NCBI GenBank assembly: GCA_031769625.1
Contig: JAUIMM010000601.1
Location: forward strand, 5,356,001 to 5,420,000
Reading direction: 5' to 3'
DNA length: 64,000 nucleotides
Source of the DNA: Taudactylus pleione
Taxonomy: Eukaryota; Chordata; Amphibia; Anura; Myobatrachidae
The position numbers and the translations under genes are program-made. A model generated the notes under the pieces. It was not told the DNA's origin, made no database searches, and was given only the letters and a program-made list of their open reading frames with translations. This document shows positions 13,004 to 24,793 of this stretch, in pieces. Position 1 is the stretch's first letter. Every line of letters begins with the position of its first letter.

Positions 13004-13053
13004 GTGATGGTGCAGCATAAGGCAGTGAGAGTGGGATCCATGAGAGGGAAAGT
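13004..13053 (+). repeat. 50-bp variant monomer, copy 2
   Basis: This is the partner of the 50-bp monomer at 6457, with the same six-base insertion and the same following GATGATGTAACATG variant. Confidence 0.9.
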
Positions 13054-13156
13054 GTGATGATGTAACATGAGGCAATGGGATCTGTGAGGGGGAAACTGTG
13101 ATTGTGCAGCATGAGGCAGTGGAATCTGTGAGGGGCAAAGAGTGATGGTGTAGCAT

Positions 13157-14332
13157 GAGGCAGTGGGATCTGTGAGGGGGAAAGTGTGATGGTGCCGCAT
13201 GAGGCAGTGGGATGTGTTGAGGGGGAAAGTGTGATGGTGCAGCATGAGACAGTGAGATCTGAGAGGGGGAAAGTGTGATGGTGCAGCATGAGGCAGTGGA
13301 ATCTGTGAGGGGGAAAGTGTAATGGTGCAGCATGAGGCAGTTGGATGTCTGAGTGGGAAAATGTAATGCTGCAGCATGAGGCAGTGGTATGTGTGAGGGG
13401 GAAAGTGTGATGGTGCAGCATGAGGCAGTGAGATCTGTGAGGGGGAAAGTGTGATGGTGCAGCATGAGGCAGTGGGATGTGTGTGGGGGAAAGTGTGATG
13501 GTGCAGCATGATGCAGTGGGATCTGTGAGGGGGAAAGTGTGATGTTGCAGCATGAGGCAGTGGGATGTGTAAGGGGGAAAGTGTAATGGTGCAGCATGAG
13601 GCAGTGAGATCTGTGAGTGGGAAAGTGTGATGGGCCAGCATGAGGCAGTGGGATCTGTGAGCGGGAAAGTGTGATGGTGCAGCATGAGGCAGTGGGATCT
13701 GTGAGGGGGAAAGTGGGATGGTGCAGCATGAGGCAGTGGGATCTGTGAGGGGGAAAGTGTGATGGTGCCGCATGAGGCAGTGGGATGTGTTGAGGGGGAA
13801 AGTGTGATGGTGCAGCATGAGACAGTGAGATCTGAGAGGGGGAAAGTGTGATGGTGCAGCATGAGGCAGTGGAATCTGTGAGGGGGAAAGTGTAATGGTG
13901 CAGCATGAGGCAGTTGGATGTCTGAGTGGGAAAATGTAATGGTGCAGCATGAGGCAGTGGGATGTGTGAGGGGGAAAGTGTGATGGTGCAGCATGAGGCA
14001 GTGAGATCTGTGAGGGGGAAAGTGTGATGGTGCAGCATGAGGCAGTGGGATGTGTGTGGGGGAAAGTGTGATGGTGCAGCATGATGCAGTGGGATCTGTG
14101 AGGTGGAAAGTGTGATGGTGCAGCATGAGGCAGTGGGATGTGTAAGGGGGAAAGTGTAATGGTGCAGCATGAGGCAGTGAGATCTGTGAGTGGGAAAGTG
14201 TGATGGGCCAGCATGAGGCAGTGGGATCTGTGAGCAGGAAAGTGTGATGGTGCAGCATGAGGCAGTGGGATCTGTGAGGGGGAAAGTGGGATGGTGCAGC
14301 ATGAGGCAGTGGGATCTGTGAGGGGGAAAGTT
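13157..14332 (+). repeat. 573-bp tandem duplication (13 monomers), copy 2 of the large unit
   Basis: The GGGCCAGC marker lies at 13632 and 14205, again 573 bp apart. Order and markers are as in the block at 6610. Confidence 0.87.
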
Positions 14333-17099
14333 TGATGGTGCAGCATAAGGCAATGAGATCTGTGAGGGGGAAAGTGTGATGGTGCAGCATGAGACAATGG
14401 GATCTGAGGGGGAAAGTGTGACGGTGAAGCATGAGGCTCTGGGATCTGTGAGGGGGAAAGTGTGATGGTGCAGCACGAAGCAGTGAGATCTGTTGAGGGG
14501 GAAAGTGTGATAGTGTAGCATGAGGTATTGGGATCTCTGAAGGGGACAGTGTGATGGTGCAGCATGAGGCAGTGGGATCTGTGATGTGTAAAGTTTGGTG
14601 GTGCAGCATGAGGCAGTGGAATCTGTGTGGGGGAAAGTGTGATGGTGTAGCATGAGGCAGTGGGATCTGTGAAGGGGAAGGTGTGATCGTGCAGCATGAG
14701 GCAGTGGGATCTGTGTGGGGGAAAGTGTGATGGTGCAGCATGATGCAGTGGGATCTGTGTGGGGGAAAGTGTGATGGTGCAGCATGAGGCAGTAGGATCT
14801 GTTAGGGGGAATGTGTGATGGTGCAGCATGAGGCAGTGGGATCTGTAAGGGGGAAAGTGTGATGGAGCAGCATGAGGCAGTGGGATCTGTGAGTGGGAAA
14901 GTGTGATGGTGCAGCATGAGGCATTGGGACGAGTTATCGGGAAAGTGTGATGGTGCAGCATGAGGCTGTGGGATCTGTGAGGGGGAAATTGTGATGGTGC
15001 AGCATGAGGCTGTGGGATCTGTGAGGGGGAAAGTTTGATGGTGCAGCATAAGGCAATGAGATCTGTGAGGGGGAAAGTGTGATGGTGCAGCATGAGACCA
15101 TGGGATCTGAGGGGGAAAGTGGGATGGTGCAGCATGAGGCAGTGGGATCTGTGAGGGGGAAAGTTTGATGGTGCAGCATAAGGCAATGAAATCTGTGAGG
15201 GGGAAAGTGTGATGGTGCAGCATGAGACAATGGGATCTGAGGGGGAAAGTGTGACGGTGAAGCATGAGGTTGTGGGATCTGTGAGGGGGAAAGTGTGATG
15301 GTGCAGCACGAAGCAGTGAGGTCTGTTGAGGGGGAAAGTGTGATAGTGCAGCATAAGGTATTGGGATCTCTGAGGGGGAAAGTGTGATGGTGCAGCATGA
15401 GGCAGTGGGATCTGTGATGTGTAAAGTTTGGTGGTGCAGCTTGAGGCAGTGGGATCTGTGTTGGGGAAAGTGTGATGGTGTAGCAAGAGGCAGTGGGATC
15501 TGTGAAGGGGAAGGTGTGATCGTGCAGCATGAGGCAGTGGGATCTGTGAGGGGGAAAGTGGGATGGTGCAGCATGATGCAGTGGGATCTGTGTGGGGGAA
15601 AGTGTGATGGTGCAGCATGAGGCAGTAGGATCTGTTAGGGGGAATGTGTGATGGTGCAGCATGAGGCAGTGGGATCTGTAAGGGGGAAAGTGTGATGGTG
15701 CAGCATGAGGCAGTGGGATCTGTGAGCGGGAAAGTGTGATGGTGCAGCATGAGGCATTGGGACGTGTAAGTGGGAAATTGTGATGGTGCAGCATGAGGCT
15801 GTGGGATCTGTGAGGGGGAAAGTGTGATGGTGCAGCATGAGGCAGTGGGATCTTTGAGGGGGAAAGTTTGACGGTGCAGCATAAGGCAATGAGATCTGTG
15901 AGGGGGAAAGTGTGATGGTGCAGCATGAGACCATGGGATCTGAGGGGGAAAGCGTGATGGTGAAGCATGAGGCTGTGGGATCTGTGAGGGGGAAAGTGTG
16001 ATGGTGCAGCACGAGGCAGTGAGATCTGTTGAGGGGGAAAGTGTGATAGTGCAGCTTGAGGTATTGGGATCTGTGAGGGGGAAAGTGTCTTGGTGCAGCA
16101 TGAGGCAGCAGGATCTGTGAGGTGGAACTGTGATGGTGCAGCATGAGGCAGTGGGATGTGTGAGGGGGAAAGTTTGATGGTGCAGCATGAGGTAGTGTGA
16201 TCTGTGAGGGGGAAAGTGTGATGGTGCAGCATGAGGCAGTGGAATTTGTGAGGGAGAAAGTGTGATGGTGCAGCTTGAGGCAGTGGGATCTGTGAGGGGG
16301 AAAGTGTGATGGTGCAGCATGAGGCAGTGGGATCTGTGAGGGGGAAAGTGTGATGGTTCAGCATGAAGCTATGAGATCTGTGAGGGGGAAAGTGTGATGG
16401 TGCAGCATGAGGCAGTAGGATCTGTGAGCGGGAAAGTGTGATGGTGCAGCATGAGGCAGTGGGATCTTTGAGGGAGAAAGTGTGATGGTGCAGCATGAGG
16501 CAGTGGGATATGTGAGGGAGAAAATGTGATGGTGCAGCATGAGGCAATGAGATCTGTGAGGTGGAAAGTGTGATGGTGCAGTATGAGGCTGTGGGATCTG
16601 TGAGGGGGAAAGTGTGATGGTGCAGCATGAGGCAGTGGGACTTGTGAGGGAGAAAGTGTGATGGTGCAGCATGAGGCAATGAGATCTGTGAGGGGGAAAG
16701 TGTGATGGTGCAGTATGAGGCAGTGGGATCTGTGAGCGGGAAAGTGTGATGGTGCAGCATGAATCAATGAGATCTGTGAGGGGGAAAGTGTGATGTGCAG
16801 CATGAGACAGTGGGTTCTGAGGGGGAAAGTGTGATGGTGCAGCATGAGGCAGTGGGAACTGTGAGGGGGAAAGTGTGATGGTGCAGCACGAGGCAGTGAG
16901 ATCTGTTGAGGGGGAAAGTGTGATGGTGCAGCATGAGATAGTGGGATCTGTGAAGTGTAAAGTGTAATGGTGCAGCATGAGGTAGTGGGATTTGTGATGG
17001 AGAAAGTGTGATGGTGCAGCATGAGGCAGTGGGATCTGTGAGGGGGAAAGTGTGATGGTGCAGCATGAGGCAGTGGGATCTGTGAGGGGGAAAGTGTGA

Positions 17100-19638
17100 T
17101 GGTGCAGCATGAGGCAGTGGGATCTGTGAGGGGGAAAGTGTGATGGTTCAGCATGAAGCTATGAGATCTGTGAGGGGGAAAGTGTGATGGTGCAGCATGA
17201 GGCAGTGGGATCTGTGAGCGGGAAAGTGTTATGGTGCAGCATGAGGCAGTGGGATCTGTGAAGGAGAAAGTGTGATGGTGCAGCATGAGGCAGTGGGATT
17301 TGTGAGGGAGAAAGTGTGATGGTGCAGCATGAGGCAGTGGGATCTGTGAGAGGGAAAGTGTGATGGTGCAGCATGAGGCAGTGGGACTTGTGAGGGAGAA
17401 AGTGTGATGGTGCAGCATGAGGCAATGAGATCTGTGAGGGGAAAGTGTGATGGTAGAGTATGAGGCAGTGGGATCTGTGAGTATGAAAGTGTGAGGGTGC
17501 AGCATGAGTCAAAGAGATCTGGGAGGGGGAAAGTGTGATGTGCAGCATGAGACAGTGGGTTCTGAGGGGGAAAGTGTGATGGTGCAGCATGAGGCTGTGG
17601 GATCTGTGAGGGGGAAAGTGTGATGGTGCAGCATGAGACAATGGGATCTGAGGGGGAAAGTGTGACGGTGAAGCATGAGGCTGTGGGATCTGTGAGGGGA
17701 AAGTGTGATGGTGCAGCACGAAGCAGTGAGATCTGTTGAGGGGGAAAGTGTGATAGTGCAGCATGAGGTATTGGGATCTCTGAGGGGGAAAGTGTGTTGG
17801 TGCAGCATGAGGCAGTGGGATCTGTGATGTGTAAAGTTTGGTGGTGCAGCATGAGGCAGTGTGATCTGTGTGGGGGAAAGTGTGATGGTGTAGCATGAGG
17901 CAGTGGGATCTGTGAAGGGGAAGGTGTGATCGTGAAGCATGAGGCAGTGGGATCTGTGTGGGGGAAAGTGTGATGGTGCAGCATGATGCAGTGGGATCTG
18001 TGTGGGGGAAAGTGTGATGGTGCAGCATGAGGCAGTAGGATCTGTTAGGGGGAATGTGTGATGGTGCAGCATGAGGCAGTGGGATCTGTAAGGGGGAAAG
18101 TGTGATGGTGCAGCATGAGGCAGTGGGATCTGTGAGCGGGAAAATGTGAAGGTGCAGCATGAGGCATTGGGACGTGTAAGCGGGAAAGTGTGATGGTGCA
18201 GCATGAGGCTGTGGGATCTGTGAGGGGGAAAGTGTGATGGTGCAGCATGAGGCAGTGGGATCTGTGAGGAGGAATGTCTGACGGTGCAGCATAAGGCAAT
18301 GAGATCTGTGAGGGGGAAAGTGTGATGGTGCAGCATGAGACCATGGGATCTGAGGGGGAAAGCGTGATGGTGCAGCATGAGGCAGTGGGATCTGTGAGCG
18401 GGAAAGTGTGATGGTTCAGCATGAAGCTATGAGATCTGTTAAGGGGAAAGTGTGATGGTGCAGCATGAGGCAGTGGGATCTGTGAGCGGGAAAGTGTGAT
18501 GGTGCAGCATGAGGCAGTGGGATCTGTGAAGGAGAAAGTGTGATGGTGCAGCATGAGGCAGTGGGATTTGTGAGGGAGAAAGTGTGATGGTGCAGCATGA
18601 GGCAGTGGGATCTGTGAGAGGGAAAGTGTGATGGTGCAGCATGAGGCAGTGGGACTTGTGAGGGAGAAAGTGTGATGGTGCAGCATGAGGCAATGAGATC
18701 TGTGAGGGGAAAGTGTGATGGTAGAGTATGAGGCAGTGGGATCTGTGAGTATGAAAGTGTGAGGGTGCAGCATGAGTCAAAGAGATCTGGGAGGGGGAAA
18801 GTGTGATGTGCAGCATGAGACAGTGGGTTCTGAGGGGGAAAGTGTGATGGTGCAGCATGAGGCTGTGGGATCTGTGAGGGGGAAAGTGTGATGGTGCAGC
18901 ATGAGACAATGGGATCTGAGGGGGAAAGTGTGACGGTGAAGCATGAGGCTGTGGGATCTGTGAGGGGGAAAGTGTGATGGTGCAGCACGAAGCAGTGAGA
19001 TCTGTTGAGGGGGAAAGTGTGATAGTGCAGCATGAGGTATTGGGATCTCTGAGGGGGAAAGTGTGATGGTGCAGCATGAGGCAGTGGGATCTGTGATGTG
19101 TAAAGTTTGGTGGTGCAGCATGAGGCAGTGTGATCTGTGTGGGGGAAAGTGTGATGGTGTAGCATGAGGCAGTGGGATCTGTGAAGGGGAAGGTGTGATC
19201 GTGAAGCATGAGGCAGTGGGATCTGTGTGGGGGAAAGTGTGATGGTGCAGCATGATGCAGTGGGATCTGTGTGGGGGAAAGTGTGATGGTGCAGCATGAG
19301 GCAGTAGGATCTGTTAGGGGGAATGTGTGATGGTGCAGCATGAGGCAGTGGGATCTGTAAGGGGGAAAGTGTGATGGTGCAGCATGAGGCAGTGGGATCT
19401 GTGAGCGGGAAAATGTGAAGGTGCAGCATGAGGCATTGGGACGTGTAAGCGGGAAAGTGTGATGGTGCAGCATGAGGCTGTGGGATCTGTGAGGGGGAAA
19501 GTGTGATGGTGCAGCATGAGGCAGTGGGATCTGTGAGGAGGAATGTTTGACGGTGCAGCATAAGGCAATGAGATCTGTGAGGGGGAAAGTGTGATGGTGC
19601 AGCATGAGACCATGGGATCTGAGGGGGAAAGCGTGATG
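17100..19638 (+). repeat. 1.27-kb tandem duplication
   Basis: The segment 17100-18369 recurs at 18370-19638. The GGTTCAGC landmark at 17146 and 18414 gives an offset of 1,268, which becomes 1,269 after 17697 because copy 1 has one G fewer in a G run. The corresponding region of the first large unit (about 10509-11778) is single, so either this duplication followed the large one or the extra copy was lost there. Confidence 0.87.
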
Positions 19639-20227
19639 GTGAAGCATGAGGCTGTGGGATCTGTGAGGGGGAAAGTGTGATGGTGCAGCACGAGGCAGTG
19701 AGATCTGTTGAGGGGGAAAGTGTGATAGTGCAGCATGAGGTATTGGGATCTGTGAGGGGGAAAGTGTGATGGTGCAGCATGAGGCAGCAGGATCTGTGAG
19801 GGGGAACTGTGATGGTGCAGCATGAGGCAGTGGGATGTGTGAGGGGGAAAGTTTGATGGTGCAGCATGAGGTAGTGTGATCTGTGAGGGGGGAAAGTGTG
19901 ATGGTGCAGCTTGAGGCAGTGGAATTTGTGAGGGAGAAAGTGTGATGGTGCAGCATGAGGCAGTGGGATCTGTGAGGGGGAAAGTGTGATGGTGCAGCAT
20001 GAGGCAGTGGGATCTGTGAGGGGGAAAGTGTGATGGTTCAGCATGAAGCTATGAGATCTGTTAGGGGGAAAGTGTGATGGTGCAGCATGAGGCAGTAGGA
20101 TCTGTGAGTGGGAAAGTGTGTTGGTGCAGCATGAGGCAGTGGGATCTGTGAGGGAGAAAGTCTGATGGTGCAGCATGAGGCAGTGGGATATGTGAGGGAG
20201 AAAATGTGATGGTGCAGCATGAGGCAA

Positions 20228-23200
20228 TGAGATCTATGAGGGGGAAAGTGTGATGGTGCAGTATGAGGCAGTGGGATCTGTGAGGGGGAAAGTGTGATGG
20301 TGCAGCATGAGGCAGTGGGACTTGTGATGGAGAAAGTGTGATGGTGCAGCATGAGGCAATGAGATCTCTTAGGGGGAAAGTGTGATGGTGCAGTATGAGG
20401 CAGTGGGATCTGTGAGCGGGAAAGTGTGATGGTGCAGCATGAATCAATGAGATCTGTGAGGGGGAAAGTGTGATGTGCAGCATGAGACAGTGGGTTCTGA
20501 GGGGGAAAGTGTGATGGTGCAGCATGAGGCAGTGGGATCTGTGAGGGGGAAAGTGTGATGGTGCAGCACGAGGCAGTGAGATCTGTTGAGGGGGAAAGTG
20601 TGATGGTGCAGCATGAGACAGTGGGATCTGTAAAGTGTAAAGTGTAATGGTGCAGCATGAGGTAGTGGGATCTGTGATGGAGAAAGTGTGATGGTGCAGC
20701 ATGAGGCAGTGGGATCTGTGAGGGGGAAAGTATGATGGTGCAGCATGAGGCAGTGGGATCTGTGAGGGGGAAAGTGTGATGGTGCAGCATGAGGCAGTGG
20801 GATCTGTGAGCGGGAAAGTGTGATGGTTCAGCATGAAGCTATGAGATCTGTTAAGGGGAAAGTGTGATGGTGCAGCATGAGGCAGTGGGATCTGTGAGCG
20901 GGAAAGTGTGATGGTGGTGCATGAGGCAGTGGGATCTGTGAAGGAGAAAGTGTGATGGTGCAGCATGAGGCAGTGGGATTTGTGATGGAGAAAGTGTGAT
21001 GGTGCAGCATGAGGCAGTGGGATCTGTGAGAGGGAAAGTGTGATGGTGCAGCATGAGGCAGTGGGACTTGTGAGGGAGAAAGTGTGATGGTGCAGCATGA
21101 GGCAATGAGATCTGTGAGGGGAAAGTGTGATGGTGCAGTATGAGGCAGTGGGATCTGTGAGTGGGAAAGTGTAATGGTGCAGCATGAGTCAAAGAGATCT
21201 GGGAGGGGAAAGTGTGATGTGCAGCATGAGACAGTGGGTTCTGAGGGGGAAAGTGTGATGGTTCAGCATGAGGCAGTGTGATCTCTGAGGGGGGAAAGTG
21301 TGATGGTGCAGCATGAGGCAGTAGGATCTGTGAGGGGGAAAGTGTGATGGTGCAGCATGAGGCAGTGAGATCTGTGAGGGGGAAAGTGTGATGGTGCAGC
21401 ATGAGGCAGTGGGATCTGTGAGGGGTAAAGTGTAATGGTGCAGCATGAGGCAGTTGGATGTGTGAGGGGGAAAGTGTGATGGTGCAGCATGAGGCAGTGA
21501 GATCTGTGAGCAGGAAAGTGTGATGGTGCAGCACGAGGCAGTGGGATGTGTGAGCGGGAAAGTGTGATGGTGCAGCATGAGGCAGTGGGATCTCTGAGGG
21601 GGGAAAGTGTGATGGTGCAGCATGAGGCAGTAGGATCTGTGAGGGGGAAAGTGTGATGGTGCAGCATGAGGCAGTGGGATCTGTGAGGGGGAAAGTTTGA
21701 CGGTGCAGCATGAGGCAATGAGATCTGTGAAGGGGAAAGTGTGATGGTGCACCATGAGACAATGGGATCTGAGGGGGAAAGTGTGATTGTGCAGCATGAG
21801 GCTGTGGGATCTGTGAGGTGGATAGTGTGATGGTGCAGCACGAGGCAGTGAGATCTGTTGAGGGGGAAAGTGTGATGGTGCAGCATGAGGCATTGGGATC
21901 TGTGAGGTGTAAAGTGTGATGGTGCAGCATGAGGCAGTGGGATCTGCGTAGTGGAAAGTGTGATGGTGCAGCATGACGCTGTGGAATCTGTTAGGGGGAA
22001 TGTGTGATGGTGCAGCATGAGGCAGTAGGATCTGTGAGGTGGAAACTGTGATGGTGCAGCATGAGGCAGTGGGATCTGTTGAGGGGGAAAGTGTGATGGT
22101 GCAGCACGAGGCAGTGAGATCTGTGAGGGGGAAAGTGTGATGGTGCAGCATGAGGCAGTGGGATCTGTGAGGTGTAAAGTGTGATGGTGCAGCATGAGGC
22201 AGTGGGATGTGTGCGGGGGAAGGTGTGATGGTGCAGCATGAGGCAGTGGTATGGTTGAGGGGGAAAGTGTGATTGTGCAGCATGAGGCAGTGAGATCTGT
22301 GAGGGGGAAAGTGTGATGGTGCAGCATGAGGTGGTTGGATGTGTGAGGGAGAAAGTGTGATGGTGCAGCAGGAGGCAGTGGGATGTGTAAGGGGGAAAGT
22401 GTAATGGTGCAGCATGAGGCAATTGGATGTGTGAGTGGGAAAGTGTGATGGTGCAGCATGAGGCAGTGGTATGTGTGAGGGGGAAAGTGTGATGGTGCAG
22501 CATGAGGCAGTGAGATCTATGAGGGGGAAAGTGTGATGGTGCAGTATGAGGCAGTGGGATCTGTGAGGGGGAAAGTGTGATGGTGCAGCATGAGGCAGTG
22601 GGACTTGTGATGGAGAAAGTGTGATGGTGCAGCATGAGGCAATGAGATCTGTTAGGGGGAAAGTGTGATGGTGCAGTATGAGGCAGTGGGATCTGTGAGC
22701 GGGAAAGTGTGATGGTGCAGCATGAATCAATGAGATCTGTGAGGGGGAAAGTGTGATGTGCAGCATGAGACAGTGGGTTCTGAGGGGGAAAGTGTGATGG
22801 TGCAGCATGAGGCAGTGGGATCTGTGAGGGGGAAAGTGTGATGGTGCAGCACGAGGCAGTGAGATCTGTTGAGGGGGAAAGTGTGATGGTGCAGCATGAG
22901 ACAGTGGGATCTGTAAAGTGTAAAGTGTAATGGTGCAGCATGAGGTAGTGGGATCTGTGATGGAGAAAGTGTGATGGTGCAGCATGAGGCAGTGGGATCT
23001 GTGAGGGGGAAAGTATGATGGTGCAGCATGAGGCAGTGGGATCTGTGAGGGGGAAAGTGTGATGGTGCAGCATGAGGCAGTGGGATCTGTGAGCGGGAAA
23101 GTGTGATGGTTCAGCATGAAGCTATGAGATCTGTTAAGGGGAAAGTGTGATGGTGCAGCATGAGGCAGTGGGATCTGTGAGCGGGAAAGTGTGATGGTGG

Positions 23201-24793
23201 TGCATGAGGCAGTGGGATCTGTGAAGGAGAAAGTGTGATGGTGCAGCATGAGGCAGTGGGATTTGTGATGGAGAAAGTGTGATGGTGCAGCATGAGGCAG
23301 TGGGATCTGTGAGAGGGAAAGTGTGATGGTGCAGCATGAGGCAGTGGGACTTGTGAGGGAGAAAGTGTGATGGTGCAGCATGAGGCAATGAGATCTGTGA
23401 GGGGAAAGTGTGATGGTGCAGTATGAGGCAGTGGGATCTGTGAGTGGGAAAGTGTAATGGTGCAGCATGAGTCAAAGAGATCTGGGAGGGGAAAGTGTGA
23501 TGTGCAGCATGAGACAGTGGGTTCTGAGGGGGAAAGTGTGATGGTTCAGCATGAGGCAGTGTGATCTCTGAGGGGGGAAAGTGTGATGGTGCAGCATGAG
23601 GCAGTAGGATCTGTGAGGGGGAAAGTGTGATGGTGCAGCATGAGGCAGTGAGATCTGTGAGGGGGAAAGTGTGATGGTGCAGCATGAGGCAGTGGGATCT
23701 GTGAGGGGTAAAGTGTAATGGTGCAGCATGAGGCAGTTGGATGTGTGAGGGGGAAAGTGTGATGGTGCAGCATGAGGCAGTGAGATCTGTGAGCAGGAAA
23801 GTGTGATGGTGCAGCACGAGGCAGTGGGATGTGTGAGCGGGAAAGTGTGATGGTGCAGCATGAGGCAGTGGGATCTCTGAGGGGGGAAAGTGTGATGGTG
23901 CAGCATGAGGCAGTAGGATCTGTGTGGGGGAAAGTGTGATGGTGCAGCATGAGGCAGTGGGATCTGTGAGGGGGAAAGTTTGACGGTGCAGCATGAGGCA
24001 ATGAGATCTGTGAAGGGGAAAGTGTGATGGTGCACCATGAGACAATGGGATCTGAGGGGGAAAGTGTGATTGTGCAGCATGAGGCTGTGGGATCTGTGAG
24101 GTGGATAGTGTGATGGTGCAGCACGAGGCAGTGAGATCTGTTGAGGGGGAAAGTGTGATGGTGCAGCATGAGGCATTGGGATCTGTGAGGTGTAAAGTGT
24201 GATGGTGCAGCATGAGGCAGTGGGATCTGCGTAGTGGAAAGTGTGATGGTGCAGCATGACGCTGTGGAATCTGTTAGGGGGAATGTGTGATGGTGCAGCA
24301 TGAGGCAGTAGGATCTGTGAGGTGGAAACTGTGATGGTGCAGCATGAGGCAGTGGGATCTGTTGAGGGGGAAAGTGTGATGGTGCAGCACGAGGCAGTGA
24401 GATCTGTGAGGGGGAAAGTGTGATGGTGCAGCATGAGGCAGTGGGATCTGTGAGGTGTAAAGTGTGATGGTGCAGCATGAGGCAGTGGGATGTGTGCGGG
24501 GGAAGGTGTGATGGTGCAGCATGAGGCAGTGGTATGGTTGAGGGGGAAAGTGTGATTGTGCAGCATGAGGCAGTGAGATCTGTGAGGGGGAAAGTGTGAT
24601 GGTGCAGCATGAGGTGGTTGGATGTGTGAGGGAGAAAGTGTGATGGTGCAGCAGGAGGCAGTGGGATGTGTAAGGGGGAAAGTGTAATGGTGCAGCATGA
24701 GGCAATTGGATGTGTGAGTGGGAAAGTGTGATGGTGCAGCATGAGGCAGTGGTATGTGTGAGGGGGAAAGTGTGATGGTGCAGCATGAGGCAG
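20228..24793 (+). repeat. 2,283-bp tandem duplication
   Basis: Copy 1 is about 20228-22510 and copy 2 about 22511-24793. Both start at the GAGATCTATGAGG variant and share the GGTGGTGCATGAGG monomer (20914 and 23197) and the TGCGTAGTGG monomer. I noticed very few differences, for example TAGGATCTGTGAGG near 21640 against TAGGATCTGTGTGG near 23923. Each copy joins a uniform block to a diverse block. Confidence 0.88.

Larger units (their letters stand above)
12178..16320 (-). other. Longest minus-strand open frame (1,380 codons), not called as a gene
   Basis: The reverse complement of the 44-bp unit contains no TAA, TAG or TGA in any frame, so all three minus frames stay open until a variant monomer creates a stop. 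Because 44 is not a multiple of 3, one frame passes through three phases every 132 bp, giving phrases such as LMLHHHTFPLTDPTAS, CCTITLSPSQIPLPHAAPS and HFPPHRSHC in turn. The product would be a His, Ser, Pro, Thr and Cys-rich low-complexity chain with no signal peptide or domain that I recognise. Overlapping frames of several hundred codons exist across the whole window, for example 55248-58676. Indels of 1, 2 or 3 bases occur freely, with no sign that a frame is protected. I take it as a by-product of composition. Confidence 0.85.
12957..20815 (+). repeat. Large higher-order unit, copy 2 (about 7.86 kb)
   Basis: This is the second tandem copy of the unit that starts at 6410. Its extra length over copy 1 is accounted for by one 44-bp monomer near 15475-15520 and one tandem duplication of 1,268-1,269 bp at 17100-19638. 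After that duplication the similarity to copy 1 resumes in register (19639 onward matches 11779 onward). It ends at about 20815, where the sequence switches to the GGTTCAGCATG landmark instead of the GCAGCGTGAGG monomer that begins each unit. Confidence 0.83.
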
